Of a stretch of 64,000 nt of DNA, positions 12,201 to 23,420 are shown piece after piece. Within the stretch, counting starts at the first letter, position 1, and every line of letters starts with the position of its first letter. The translations under genes were made by a program, and so were the position numbers. The notes under the pieces were generated by a model. That model was not told the DNA's origin. It saw only the letters and a program-made list of their open reading frames with translations, and ran no database searches. Where the stretch lies: positions 12,896,001 through 12,960,000 of the forward strand of contig NC_091052.1 in assembly GCF_963966145.1 (NCBI RefSeq), in the 5' to 3' direction. Origin of the DNA: Tenebrio molitor (Eukaryota > Arthropoda > Insecta > Coleoptera > Tenebrionidae).

Positions 12201-13479
12201 GCCCATTATATAGACACATCAAAGCCCGAATTAAATCCATTTTAGTGGCTGTTGTACATATTAACATTTATTGGCGATAAGGCGCGATTTCAGCGTCTCG
12301 CGTGTCGCACGTCATTATTCCGTTCGGAAAAGTTTTACAGTTAATTTCAGAGTGATTCGGGCAAAAATCAGATGATTATCGCAATTACACTAAAACGCTT
12401 TCTTTGCGCCGCCTCTCCGTCCACTCTCTCTGTGTTAGCGGAGGAGCAGTCGTGACGATTTCGCTTTTACTCCGACTCATTTATTTGCAGAATGACTCAG
12501 GTATACACCTCACTTTACCTTTTAGTTATGGATTCAGCTAACTCCCTTCTTGTGCTTCCATTTCCTTTAATGGCGAGCCGGTAAGAGATGAAAGCATGAC
12601 CTAATTCCGAGCAACGAGCCTTGTTTTTAACCCTTTCATATGTCTTGTTTGGTAGTGGCGAATTGAGGCGAATCTCCTGCCTAGCCGGTTGAAAAATGGT
12701 TGCGTTATGTAAATGGCAACTTTGGGAAGACTCCACAAATATTATTACAGTATATGTAACGAGCAAGCCCTTATTTTACACATCAGGAGAACGTGATCGC
12801 GGCGTAAGCAGCTTGCATTATCATAGGATAGCAAAGCGAACTTTTCAAAACAACGCCGCTATTAGGCGGTTATTTTAAATTCAGAACGAACGTATCTGGA
12901 TGAATAATATATGGATTGATAAAAGGATTCTTCTGTTGCTTTACGTGCATAAAAGCTTTTTAAGTAAATAAATACGGACGTGTTTGCGTTTGATTGATAC
13001 GTCTCTCGACTCGCCGTCTCCGCCTCCGGAATAATTAAAACAACACAACAGCGTCGAAAGCTCGACTTGTAGTGCCCCGCACGTGTTTACGATAAAACAC
13101 GTTTGAGTGGTTTCGAGCCGGGATTTGATCGGGAATTTTTGTTCCCCAACTAATATGTTCAATAAAAATATATCTTCATTAAGGACCAACTCTTTGGCAA
13201 CTCTTTTCAACTGCGATTTCCCAACATCGCTGTTCGCGCCAAAGACAGTGGAAAGTCCGTGACTTGGAGTCGAAATGTAATCCGACCGACCAAACACCAA
13301 CCCGGAAACTATTTTCTTCGGTGGGAATTGGAGATTACCGTACTTAAAAAATTCTCCCGGAACCATCACCATCGATCGACGAACATCAACCCCGATCAAA
13401 GAATCGTTTTGTTCAAAAGCACACTTTCCAAACGCTCTAAATTGTTTTTAAAAAAATTGACATAACGGCCACTCTGTTA
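12201..13479. other. Non-repeat segment with an unsupported 152-codon ORF
   Basis: Host-like DNA. It contains the longest ORF of the window (12941-13399, minus, 152 codons). I see no domain, signal peptide or motif in it, and it overlaps an opposite-strand ORF at 13259-13465. No splice-site pair or promoter points to a real gene, so I do not call a CDS. Confidence 0.4.
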
Positions 13480-13517
13480 CTGAGTGAGGAGAATCGAATA
13501 CAAGAAACCCAAAAATA

Positions 13518-14873
13518 TACAGTTGTCCCAGAGTTGCGAAAAAGCTCCATAACTTGCTTGTTATCAAAGATATCAACTTTTTCTTTTTGCTAGATGATAG
13601 CTACGCTTCTACTGCACATTCGGAAAATATTGCGGTATATATACAGTGGGTCTCAATATTAAAGCAACACTAAACTTATGTTTTTTTAAACGGAACCTAC
13701 CCAGTTTGATTTTATTTTTGAATTCTATGCTAAATTATGAATCAAATCTATGCAGGTCGTTTTTACTTATCTACCATCGTTTTTGATCAGTGGCGCTTTT
13801 TTTACCAGAATTTCGCATTGCAGGGGTCCCTTCGAAAATTCGTACCTTCCAAATAGTTGCACATAAATGAAAATGATTGACGCCGTTTGATTTCTGAATG
13901 TTTGCCGCATTTGCTGAGTGTTTACCCAACAACCTACTCAGTCGCATATGACTACTGCGATGTTTTAAACATAACGAACTAAAAATGTCAAAAACTCATT
14001 TTTTTCAAATGGCACCCCGTATTTATTATTGCACTGGTCGAAAGCTTTTTTGACAAGCTTTTGAACGATATAAAGTTTGTATATCGAAATCTAAAATGCT
14101 ATCATAAAATCGCTAAATTTGGTGCAATTTTTCCGTTAAAAACACAATACAAAAATCTAGTAGGCCTAACAAAAGATAATTACACAATATGGTCACTCCA
14201 TAAAGATGAATCAACCAACAAAACAGTGTTTTACAATTAAACATTTAATTATTTTAGTGATTTTTAGTGATTTTAACATAGCACCCTAGATTTTCACATT
14301 CGACTATACAAACCCTATACCGTTGGAAAGCTTGTCAAAAAAGCTTTCGACCAGTGCAATAATAAATGTAGGGTACTATTTGAAAAAAATTAGTTTTTGA
14401 TATTTTTACTTTGTTATATTTAAAAAATTTTAGTAGGCGTATGGGAGACTAAGCACGTTATTGAGTAAACACTTAGCAGATGCGGTAAACATTCAGGAAT
14501 TAAACAGCGTCAATTATTTTAATTTATTTGGAACGATTTGGAAGGTACGAATTTTCGAAGGGACCCCTGCAAATCGTGAATTCTGGTAAAAAAAGCGCCA
14601 CTGATCAAAAACGATGGCAGATAAGTAAAAACGACCTGTGTAGATTTGATTTACAATTTAGCATAGAATCCAAAAATGAAATCAAACTGGGTAGATTCTA
14701 TTTAAAAAAACATAACTTTAGTGTTTTTATAATATTGGGACATCCTGTATATATACCGCAATATTTTCCGAATATGCAATAGAAGCGTAGCTATCATCTA
14801 GTGAAAAGAAAAAGTTGATATCTTTAATAACAAACAAGTTATGGAGCTTCTTCGCAACTCTGAGACACCTGCA
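13518..14873. mobile_element. Composite (nested) long-TIR MITE, copy 1
   Basis: The outer left arm begins CAGTTGTCCCAGAGTTGCGA (13520). The outer right arm is its inverse, ending TTCGCAACTCTGAGACACCTG (14871). The arms are about 125 bp and meet in TATATA, where an inner TIR element (13642-14749; ends TACAGTGGGTCTCAATATTA and its inverse) is embedded. Much of the inner element is also palindromic, for example AATTCGTACCTTCCAAA near 13838 against its inverse near 14540. TA precedes the left end. No intact transposase. A second copy lies at 50799-51785. Confidence 0.85.
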
Positions 14874-15779
14874 TATTGTAAAAATGGTGGAGGCGCCGGG
14901 ATACCTTTTCAACAAAAATAACCATATCTTTTTCATTTTTTAAGCTAGCTCAGATTTAAAAACTACGTTTTATAGATTTAACCCTCCCCAATCGAATCTC
15001 AAAAACTGCGAGACTCCACCTCTAGCATTAATTTGCGAAACTTGAAATTTGTATGTGTCTAGAATAATAAAAATCAAAGGAGTGATTTCACTGAAGCGAT
15101 TATAGTTTTTTGTGGGGAGATGCATCAAAGGTATATTTATGTGGAAAACTAACTTAGGATAATGTGAAAACAACTACTTTCAAAACAAAAAAAGAAATCT
15201 AAAAAGTAATATTTTTTCTTCTATCAAGCGAAAAGAAAATGTGTAGTCTTGTTGTTGCATTAACTTTGAAAACTGTGTTTTATGGACTTAATTATTTCAA
15301 AATAAGTGCGGAAAGTTGCAGTGCCCTATCTACAATGTTAATTTAGTGCAACTTTGTTTTGCAAGAATGGTGGAGGCGCCGGGACACGTTTCCTTATAAA
15401 TAACAATATTTTTGTTATTTCTTGGGCTAAATTCAATCTAAAAACTGCATTTTCTAGATTCGATTGTAACGAATCGAATGGTATAAATTCCGTGGTAGTA
15501 CTTCTAGTTGAGAAATTTTCAAAACCACGACTTACAAAAATGGTGGAGGCGCCGGAATATTTTGTCAATAAAGTGACTGTATCTCGACTACTGCTTGAGC
15601 GATTTCAAATCTGTAAACTGTGATTTATAGATTTAACTGTGACGAATTGAATGTCTGAAACTTCGAGACTCCATCTTTAGCATTAATTTAATATACTTCA
15701 AGTTTGTGGATGTTCCAAATGCAAAGAATTTACAATAGTTCAAGAATATCCTTAAAGATATCTCTTAGCGACAAGTCCT

Positions 15780-15960
15780 TTCGACACAGGTTTGCGAAAC
15801 ACACATTTATGTGGAAAACAATCTGAGAATAAATGAAAGAAAAATTGCTTTCAAGTTAGGCATCAAGAGGAATCAATTTGTCGGATGCTCTTGGACAAAA
15901 TAATAAATGAATATCCATCATCGAGGAAGTAAATAGCAGGGGGCAAGATAAACATTGATT
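15780..15960 (+). repeat. Co-amplified spacer of cluster E, copy 1
   Basis: Box-less segment sharing TTTATGTGGAAAACAA, GAGGAATCAATTTGTCGG, CATCGAG and AAGTAAATA with 17130-17306, in the same orientation. A shorter, more decayed relative (TTTATGTGGAAAACTAACT) is at about 15136-15190. It looks like flanking DNA duplicated together with monomers. Confidence 0.8.
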
Positions 15961-16134
15961 TTAACAAGAAGAATATTTTCTGGATTGTTGTCAAACGATT
16001 TGGTTATTCATTTTTTTTCTTCTATAAACAGTGAAGATCTTTGATTTTAATCTGTATAAAACCCACTAGCTGAATTTCAAAGATTTAATTATCGCAAACC
16101 AAATATAAGAAATAACATTAGTGTATCTATAATT

Positions 16135-16563
16135 CCGCGCGATCGAAAATTAAAAAAAATTTGATGGCCACACGATTAATACACTTCAGTTGGCAGCACG
16201 TAAAAATGTAATTCAAATGTCATCAGATGTCATTGATTGCAATAGTAACTGTCATTCCAGAATTCAAGGCATTTACCAACAACTTGCCTTGATTTGAAAA
16301 CATGAAGCGAAGAGAATAGCATTATGTTTGGAAGCGGAAGGCAGATATTTCGAACATTTACTCTAGTTCGTAAATACGATTCATGATTCTTTTACAACCG
16401 ACAAGTCATACATAATGCACACCTTTATGAAAATCATGATTTCAACGTTGTCAAAATCACTAACCTAACTTTTAAGACTGACATCTGATAACTGAAATTT
16501 TAACGAATTGCCAACTGAAGTTTTTGATCACAGCCAACTCTATTTTTTTTTCGATCTCACGGT
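16135..16563. mobile_element. TIR element (~430 bp) inside cluster E
   Basis: The left end carries CGCGATCGAAAATTAAAAAA and ACTTCAGTTGGCA. The right end carries the inverse (TGCCAACTGAAGT, then TTTTTTTTTCGATCTCACGG). Arms are imperfect, about 90 bp. The interior shows no transposase motif that I recognise. Exact ends and any target duplication are uncertain. Confidence 0.65.
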
Positions 16564-17129
16564 ACACTGAAACTTTGTGCAACTTCAGAAATGGTGGAGG
16601 CGCCGGGATATTTTTTAAATACAAATTACAGTATCTCTGTTATTGCTCTGACTAGATCAAATCTGAAAACTGTGTTTCGTAGATTTAACTTTGAGCAATC
16701 GAATACAACAAACGTAAACAAAATCATTCTATCATTAGTATTAATTACAAAATATCCAATCTATTATTTGTAAAAATGGTGGAGGCGCCGGACAAATTTT
16801 GTAATAAAAATGATTGCATCTCACATTATTACATTCAGTTGGAATAATACTTACTTTAGCGTCAAATATGACGAATTGCCTGCAAAAAATTCACTGCAGT
16901 TGAAATATTGCTCGAGGAAGACTTGAGAAATGTTTAAAAAAAATAGTGACGGCCTTAAGATATTTTCTTACTAAATATGTTGATATCTCTGACATTATTT
17001 GAGGTAGATCAAATATAAAAACTGTGTTTTGTAAAATTGACTGCGACGAATCGAATGTTGGAAACTTCAAGTCTCAATCTGCAGTATTAGCTCGAAATAT
17101 TTCAAATTTAGGTACGTTCAGAATAAAAC

Positions 17130-17306
17130 CGAGATTCAGTAAGATACGTTTATGTGAAAAACAAACTGAAGATGTTGTGAAAAACAGCTGCTTTTAAGTT
17201 GGATATCGAGAGGAATCAATTTGTCGGCTGTTCTCGGACCAAATAATAAATTAATATCGATCATCGAGAAAGTAAATAACAGGAAGCAAGATAAACATGA
17301 ATCCTG
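17130..17306 (+). repeat. Co-amplified spacer of cluster E, copy 2
   Basis: Second copy of the spacer at 15780-15960. It lies at the right-hand edge of the cluster, where box monomers stop and host-like DNA begins, so it may be the original flank from which the internal copy derives. Confidence 0.8.
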
Positions 17307-17310
17307 TAAG

Positions 17311-19606
17311 TATTAAGTTAGATTAATAACCTAAGTCTTTAATAAAAGTTATGCAGATTCGCTGTAAAATCAGTGTACTCTGCAGGGGCGGTCGGGCGGT
17401 GGCAAGTCAGATATCTTTGAATTATATAGCCGGAGCTCCACTAACTAACTAATAGCTGGCGTTTCTATGCAAGCATAATAGAATTATGATCCTTCACTAT
17501 CCTGTAATTTAATTAAACACTCATATACCAAAATTTCTCGAGCAATTCTAAATCATTTTATTTGTTTGCAGTTTGGGGGAACTCATCCCGCGAACTAGAC
17601 AATTAAAGATGGAAGGCTCGTGTACAGCGATTAATTCGCACTAATCTACTTAATTGATTAATTCGCCCACACGAAATCGGCGTCATCTGCTCCAATTAAT
17701 TCCGGAGAATTTCCTCCATGACAGACAATTGTCATTGTTTCAGTTTCGTGCTCCTGATCGATAAATAAATAAACTGGAGGCGCTCCACTCGTCTGAATTA
17801 TCAAGTCAAATCGTCGAACTAGTGGTAATTTTATTTTTCCTCGCTCCTGTCGCATCCACTTCTCCGAAACAACTAATTCCGCTTCTACGACTTTATTTAT
17901 ACATTTTTATGAGGCTTGATAAAAGTTGGGTTGACCCACAAGGCTTACATTTACATCGGGGGCTTTTATTGCTCACAGTAAATTCTCCGTGATTGCTACT
18001 CAACACGTTTAGTTGGAAATCATTTTGTAGAATAAAAATCGACGAGACGATAAATGAACATTTCCTATATTGTGTTGCGATTCCAAGCGAACTGGAATCA
18101 CCGGATTATAATAGTACGATGGAGTTGCGAATTTTTACTGATTGATTGGTTAATCCCAGCTCCAATACAGTTAAACTGCGGTGGTAAACACAAAAATGCA
18201 AAAACGGACGGAATGCAGACTGACTGAATTATTCACTTTTCCGAGCTTCGGTCCGGAGTATGTCTCTAAATCGAACTCCGGGTATCAGAGCTCCTCGATA
18301 TAAGACTATCTCGACAGAAGTTTAAACTCCTTTGTTCTCCATAAGTTAGAATCGATTCCAACCACAACGTCAGATGGGGAAAACTTCCAACTCTTTGATA
18401 CTTCTCCAAACATTTACCTTAATTTATTCTCCGGGTCAAAGATGAAGGAGTTGACCACCGACGCATCCACACGAGTGCCAACCCCGACACGTGTGAAACA
18501 CGATCAGTTTGGGGGTTTACGGATTTACGTGCGTTAGAAATTTACTCTTCAAACAAAATGTTATAATGTATTCAGCATTTAACTTATTCGTTATCCCTGG
18601 GCATCCCTCACGCTTCCCACCTCCATAAATTTGCCTTGCATGTTAAACGGCAACCTAAAAGTGCGTAGAGGGATGTAATATATGTATGTAATCTGATAGT
18701 TTTACCGTGTTATGCAAACTATGCCGCTGATTATCGTTTGCGCTTCTAATTAATTACAACGTTAGAGTCGAATGAAATTTTCACGCCGTCACACACTCAC
18801 TTTTTACGAGATAAGCGATAATAATAATTTTTACGAGTTTTCTGCAATTCAAGAATGTCACTCATATTCTGCAATTATTTTTACGACGGGTAGTATTTCC
18901 TTTGTTATGGCAGGATGGCGGAACACACACCATAAACTTTGTTTCCTACTTATTGACATGATTTATTAACGCCGATAGATACTCACTATAATGTGCAGAA
19001 CGTATCGCGTGACTTCCTGCAGATCATATCTGCTTACCCGAATGCAATATCTGTATCTGCTTCTGCTAATTCGGCGTGCGAGCACTGATAAATCGCAACA
19101 CAACGACATTCGCAAAAATCGAAGCGAATTTTGGTGTAATCGCGTTTACGCTTAAACTGCGCGGCGTGTGGCGAAAACGGATTGATTTGTGAAATTATCT
19201 GATGATTTTAGATCCGTGTAATGTCCATGTTCGAGAGGCTGGATTAACGCTGATTAAGCTTTGATGTGATTCGGGATCGTTTAACCACTTGAGACGTTGC
19301 CGCCGATCTTAAAATACAATCTAGACATAATTTTCGGAGAAGAATTGGTAGTTTTCTTGGCGGTGTGTTAATTAAGACCTGTAGAGAGGGGTTTATCGCC
19401 GAGACATGTTTCAGACGGCGAGAGAATAATTGCAAATGAACGTTAATTGGAGCTTTATCCTTCAATAATTCGACCAATATTGTGATTATTAGTAGAACTA
19501 GACTAAAACGATGAATGTTGTGGTTTTTGTCACTACGAAATCAACAAAATACAGTTCTTTGATGTTAGATGATTGGTTAAATAACAGCGATGTTGAAGTT
19601 GAGTTA
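17311..19606. other. Non-repeat segment, no gene seen
   Basis: GC-balanced DNA with scattered TTAATTA strings. Short ORFs at 17658-17855, 18772-18969 and 19244-19477 have no recognisable domain. No RNA gene seen. This is one of the longer box-free host segments and could be a conserved non-coding region, but that cannot be judged from one sequence. Confidence 0.45.
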
Positions 19607-19608
19607 TA

Positions 19609-20478
19609 CAGTGCATTCGTAAAGTTCGGAATAAATTCGATAAAATTGTAAGTATTAATTTATGAGAAAAATCCTGGAAGAGGTCCACTTTGATTTTAAA
19701 AACTGCATGTTGTACAGTACGTTATTTAAGTTGACAGCTTGTCGTCTCCTAATAATGACGTCATCAATATTTTTTTTAAATGTCAATCCTCACTTTTTTC
19801 ATCTTTTTCTGGTAAACCTTCTTAGTACTTCAACGACTAATGAAAAAAATTGATACCTTACATAACAATTTTTTTGAGAAAATAACATATTTTACTTAAA
19901 AAATTTAACTTAATTTTTAATGTAAAAATTTTAATTGACCTCAAACAAAATCAAACAAACATCTCAGGGTAACAATAAAATTTAACGCAAATCTTGGAAT
20001 TGCCTCCCGCTAACTATTTGGCACTCACCGACACTTTGTACACTGCGCTCAATAATGTCAGGGCTTATTTGTTCCGTTTCACTGCGAATTCTCTACCGCA
20101 AATCATTCTAAATTGTTTGGTCTATTAAAATAAACCTTCGATTGTAACTAAATCTATTGAAAAAAAAATTTAAGTTAAAAATTAAATTCAATTTTTTGAA
20201 GTAAAATTTGTCATTTTCCCAAAAAAATTGTTATGTAAGGTGTAAATTTTTTTCATTGATCGTTTAGCTAGTACGAAAGCGTAGCAGAAAAATAAGAAAA
20301 AAATGGGGATTGTCATTTAAAATTTTTTTGATGACGTCATTATTAGGAGATGTCAATATAAGCAAAGTACTGAACAATATGCACTTTTTAAAACCAAAGT
20401 TGACCTGTTCAAGGATTTTTCTCAGAAATTAATACTTACAGTTTTATCGAATTTATTCCGAACTTTACGAACGGACTG
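19609..20478. mobile_element. Foldback-type element with ~320-bp arms
   Basis: The left arm begins CAGTGCATTCGTAAAGTTCG and the right arm ends in its inverse, CGAACTTTACGAACGGACTG. TA lies outside both ends (19607-19608 and 20479-20480). The arms stay alignable for about 320 bp, including CTCCTAATAATGACGTCATC in one arm against GATGACGTCATTATTAGGAG in the other, and AAAAAAATTGTTATGTAAGG near the centre. The middle (~230 bp) is non-palindromic and non-coding. The ORF at 19662-19853 is inside an arm and is not a gene. Confidence 0.88.
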
Positions 20479-20822
20479 TATGAAATTAACGGTATATCAA
20501 CCATTTTAAAACTTTTTAAATTGAATTTTTCCGATTACTTTTAGAAACAGAATGTAAAAGGACAAATTTTTTGATGCGGCTAAATAATCTATAGCAAACA
20601 ACCTTTGAAACTTACCAAATATATTAAATATTAAAATACTTAAATATTTTATGTATCGTCAGATTTGCTTTACTGTTCTTATCAATAATAAAATAAATTC
20701 TTCCATGTTTATTCTCACTTGGTAAGCTTCACAAAATATTGTTCATAAATAATGGTTCGTTCAGTAAAAAAAATTGGCGGTGCATTCATTTTCAATTTGC
20801 AATTTTTATCCTTATTATTATA

Positions 20823-21213
20823 CAGTTAATTTCAAAATTATCGAGTACACCTCAAAAATCAAGAAGTCAATTTATTACAGTTTTTTCACATGTAAAGATG
20901 CCTTTTTGAAATTTAAGTGTCATATTTTTTATATAGGTTAGGTAAGTTTGACAACATAAAATGTCGTTGATATTTTAGAACACCATAATAGTGTGTTTTA
21001 TCCTCTGCACGGTGCTCTTGGCGATGTTATAATAGTGAGCTACCCTTCGGATGGACCACCCATCTTCTAATTTGGAAAGAATGAGCACTTTCGCGTTTTC
21101 GGTTAGATTAGGCATTTGGTTTGTCAAAATTGACATTGATTATTGACAAAAAAATGTAAGTACATTTTACACTGTAGAATATTAGGTGTACTCTATAATT
21201 TTGAAATTAACTG
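20823..21213. mobile_element. 391-bp Tc1/mariner-type deletion derivative
   Basis: Terminal inverted repeats of about 32 bp: left CAGTTAATTTCAAAATTATC..GAGTACACCT; right inverse AGGTGTACTCTATAATTTTG..AAATTAACTG. TA is present on both sides (20821-20822 and 21214-21215). The interior retains a helix-turn-helix coding fragment on the minus strand, which ties this MITE to an autonomous Tc1-like parent. Confidence 0.85.
20975..21115 (-). pseudogene. Tc1-like transposase N-terminal HTH fragment
   Basis: A minus-strand reading frame starts at ATG (21113-21115) and stops at 20975-20977, 46 codons. It begins MPNLTENAKV, continues ILSKLEDGWSIRRVAHYYNI and ends AKSTVQRIKHTIMVF. This is the pattern of the first DNA-binding helix-turn-helix of Tc1/pogo-type transposases: a helix ending near KLEDG, a W-S-I-R-R-V-A second helix, and a recognition helix STVQRI. 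Intact enzymes are about 340 residues with a DDE/D domain. That domain is absent, so only the first DNA-binding helix-turn-helix is left. The frame is uninterrupted, suggesting either youth or retained DNA binding, but its length alone does not prove expression. Confidence 0.8.
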
Positions 21214-21215
21214 TA

Positions 21216-21960
21216 CATAGAAAAATACGGTTTTTCTCCATCGAGTTAACACGATAAAATCCATAATAAGCAATTTTTATACAGAGTGATCAACACGAAA
21301 ACAAATCAAGAGTGCTACCACATCTTTTGTTTTATCGAAACGTCTCTCTTAACTTAATCGTACACATATGTATACTTACTATACACAGTCGTTTTACTGG
21401 TTGTCTATCTCTCAAAAAATCAATTATTACTTAATTAATTAAATCTTCAAGAGTAAAGCTCATTTTACCACTTATTCAATTACAGGAAACGTCCGCTAAA
21501 CTGTGCAGAAATTGGAACCGTTTTTTTCAAGGTTAACACGGCACACCCTTGTTTTAAAATTCACGTTTCTTTGACATTTCACTGAAAAATCTGCTTACCA
21601 GTGGCGTCGCGTTTGGTAATCAAGTTGAGAAGTTACCCATTCTTACGAATGTAAAATGTTGCTCTTGTTTATTTTATAAATTTTCTCCATTATCAGATAA
21701 TAATAATAAATTGCACAACTGTCAAGTAGCGTTTGAGACCACAAGTTGTCTACGCCCATATAGATATTTAACACTTATTTCCATAAGATTTCGCTGAGAC
21801 ATGACCGATAATTTGCAACACCTGTTCTGATTTGTTTTCTTTTTGATCACTTACAATTAAATAAATGTACGTATATTTTAATTTATAATTTTTTAGTATT
21901 ACATTTAAAAAAACGGCAAAAGAAAAGCTAATACAGTCATTAGACCTGCTCATTAGACCA
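21216..21960. other. Non-box AT-rich segment, no gene seen
   Basis: AT-rich DNA. It contains a MITE-like end near 21281 (TACAGAGTGATCAACACG) for which I could not find a matching inverted partner. No coding or RNA feature recognised. Confidence 0.4.
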
Positions 21961-23420
21961 TACAGATGTGAAATTACCTTATTTAAAAAAATTTCGATGC
22001 ATCCATCATTTTTGCAGCTTTGAATTTTGTATTATTGTCAAGCTATTATTTACAATATTTAAATGCGGTTTTCTTCAGTTGCTTTATTACTAAACAATCA
22101 GACACACTTGTTAGATTCACTCTAACGTATCAAATAAAGAAAATATTAAAACTTTTATTTAAATAATTTCCCGGCGCATCCACCATTTTTCACAAATTTA
22201 ATTACAAATTTCTATTATTAAAGCTTAAAAAATAGACAAAATCTTTCATTTGAAATGGTTCTAATTTATTAACTAACTGTTGTTGCCATTTTTCCATTTA
22301 CTAAAATCCTTCTTCCTGTCATCAAAGCAAAATAAAAACGGCCTTTAATTTGGTAAACTTCCCAAAACATTGAACAACTTTATCAGATTTTTTTTTTAAT
22401 TGAAAATTAAATTTACTATTTTAGTGTTGGGTTCTGCATAAGAACAAATAAAAAAAGTGATTAGGGCTAACTTAGCTCCTGACAACAGAGATATGGAAAT
22501 GTTTCATTCAAATCTCTTCCGGTTAATCTACCACTTCCTCCTTGGAATTGTAATTATATTGCAGTTAGCACTAAAAGCAATTGTATCCAATTTTCTATGC
22601 TAGTTATGGTACAGTAAAATCTCTTAAACACAGTTATTACGCCTGATGTATCACACATAACGAGACAGATATTGAAATTTTTATTTTGAGCTTTTCCACC
22701 ATTTTACAACTTCTAAATTTCATATTTCATACTTGATACTGGAAACGCTGCATTTCTATTGGGCTTGAACAAATCAACATCAACCAACGTTCAAAAATTC
22801 ATTTATAATTTGTTCAGACTGCTTTAGGTAATTTTTGTAATTTAATAAATACATTTTTGGCCTTCTCAACTCTAAATGACATGTTTACACATTTTGAACA
22901 AGTATGGTATTTCGATTTTTACACACTAATCAAACCATCTGTCATTTTACCGCACGGAGTGTGTAAAACAACACGAAAATTGTAAGCTTTCAGGGGCTTC
23001 TGAAAAAACTGTTAGCTTCTCATAAGTAAAGTCCGCTACTATTGATCCGTTCAGTTTTCAAAAATGAACATAATTTAATTGTATTCGTCTAAAATTTGAT
23101 GGCGCCATCTTGTGGTGTAAATCGTAAGCATGTCAATTATCAGTACATCGCTCGATTTTTGTTAAAACACTCCCGTTGCGTGATCGTGTTTAAAAACCTC
23201 GCGCTGTAAAATGTAGCCTACCGCATTTGTAAAAAATAACTTATATTATAACTTATTATTATTATTATCATTATTACAGGAAATTGATATTTACTGATTT
23301 CTACGTGAGCTCTTGCTCGACAAGTTTTACAAAATACAATTTTAGATCTCGATTACATCAATAAACATATTCACATTGTTTAAAATATTTCCCGCCCCAT
23401 CCACTATTTTGGACTTTTCC
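21961..23420 (-). repeat. Box-monomer cluster F (minus)
   Basis: First cluster in minus orientation. Boxes (read as TCCCGGCGCATCCACCAT) at 22168-22190; decayed at 21991-22015, 22690-22706 and 23390-23410. T variant where readable. A short TTA-rich microsatellite lies at about 23252-23278. The interval 22800-23340 is mostly unassigned AT-rich DNA. Confidence 0.75.

Larger units (their letters stand above)
13480..17310 (+). repeat. Box-monomer cluster E (plus)
   Basis: Boxes at 14881, 15366, 15540, 16591 and 16776 (all G variant) and a decayed one near 16943. Spacings 15366-15540 and 16591-16776 are 174 and 185 bp. The array is interrupted by a composite MITE (13518-14873) and a second TIR element (16135-16563), and it contains two copies of a box-less spacer (15780-15960 and 17130-17306). 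Confidence 0.88.

Noticed and set aside
12941..13399. 152-codon minus ORF, longest in the window
   Set aside because: No domain, signal or motif is recognisable, an ORF overlaps it on the other strand, and there is no promoter or splice context. It can be chance in GC-balanced DNA.
16591..16773. ORFs starting MVEAPG or MVDAPG at many boxes
   Set aside because: These are simply the box translated (ATGGTGGAGGCGCCGGG). Downstream frames differ from copy to copy and contain no shared protein.
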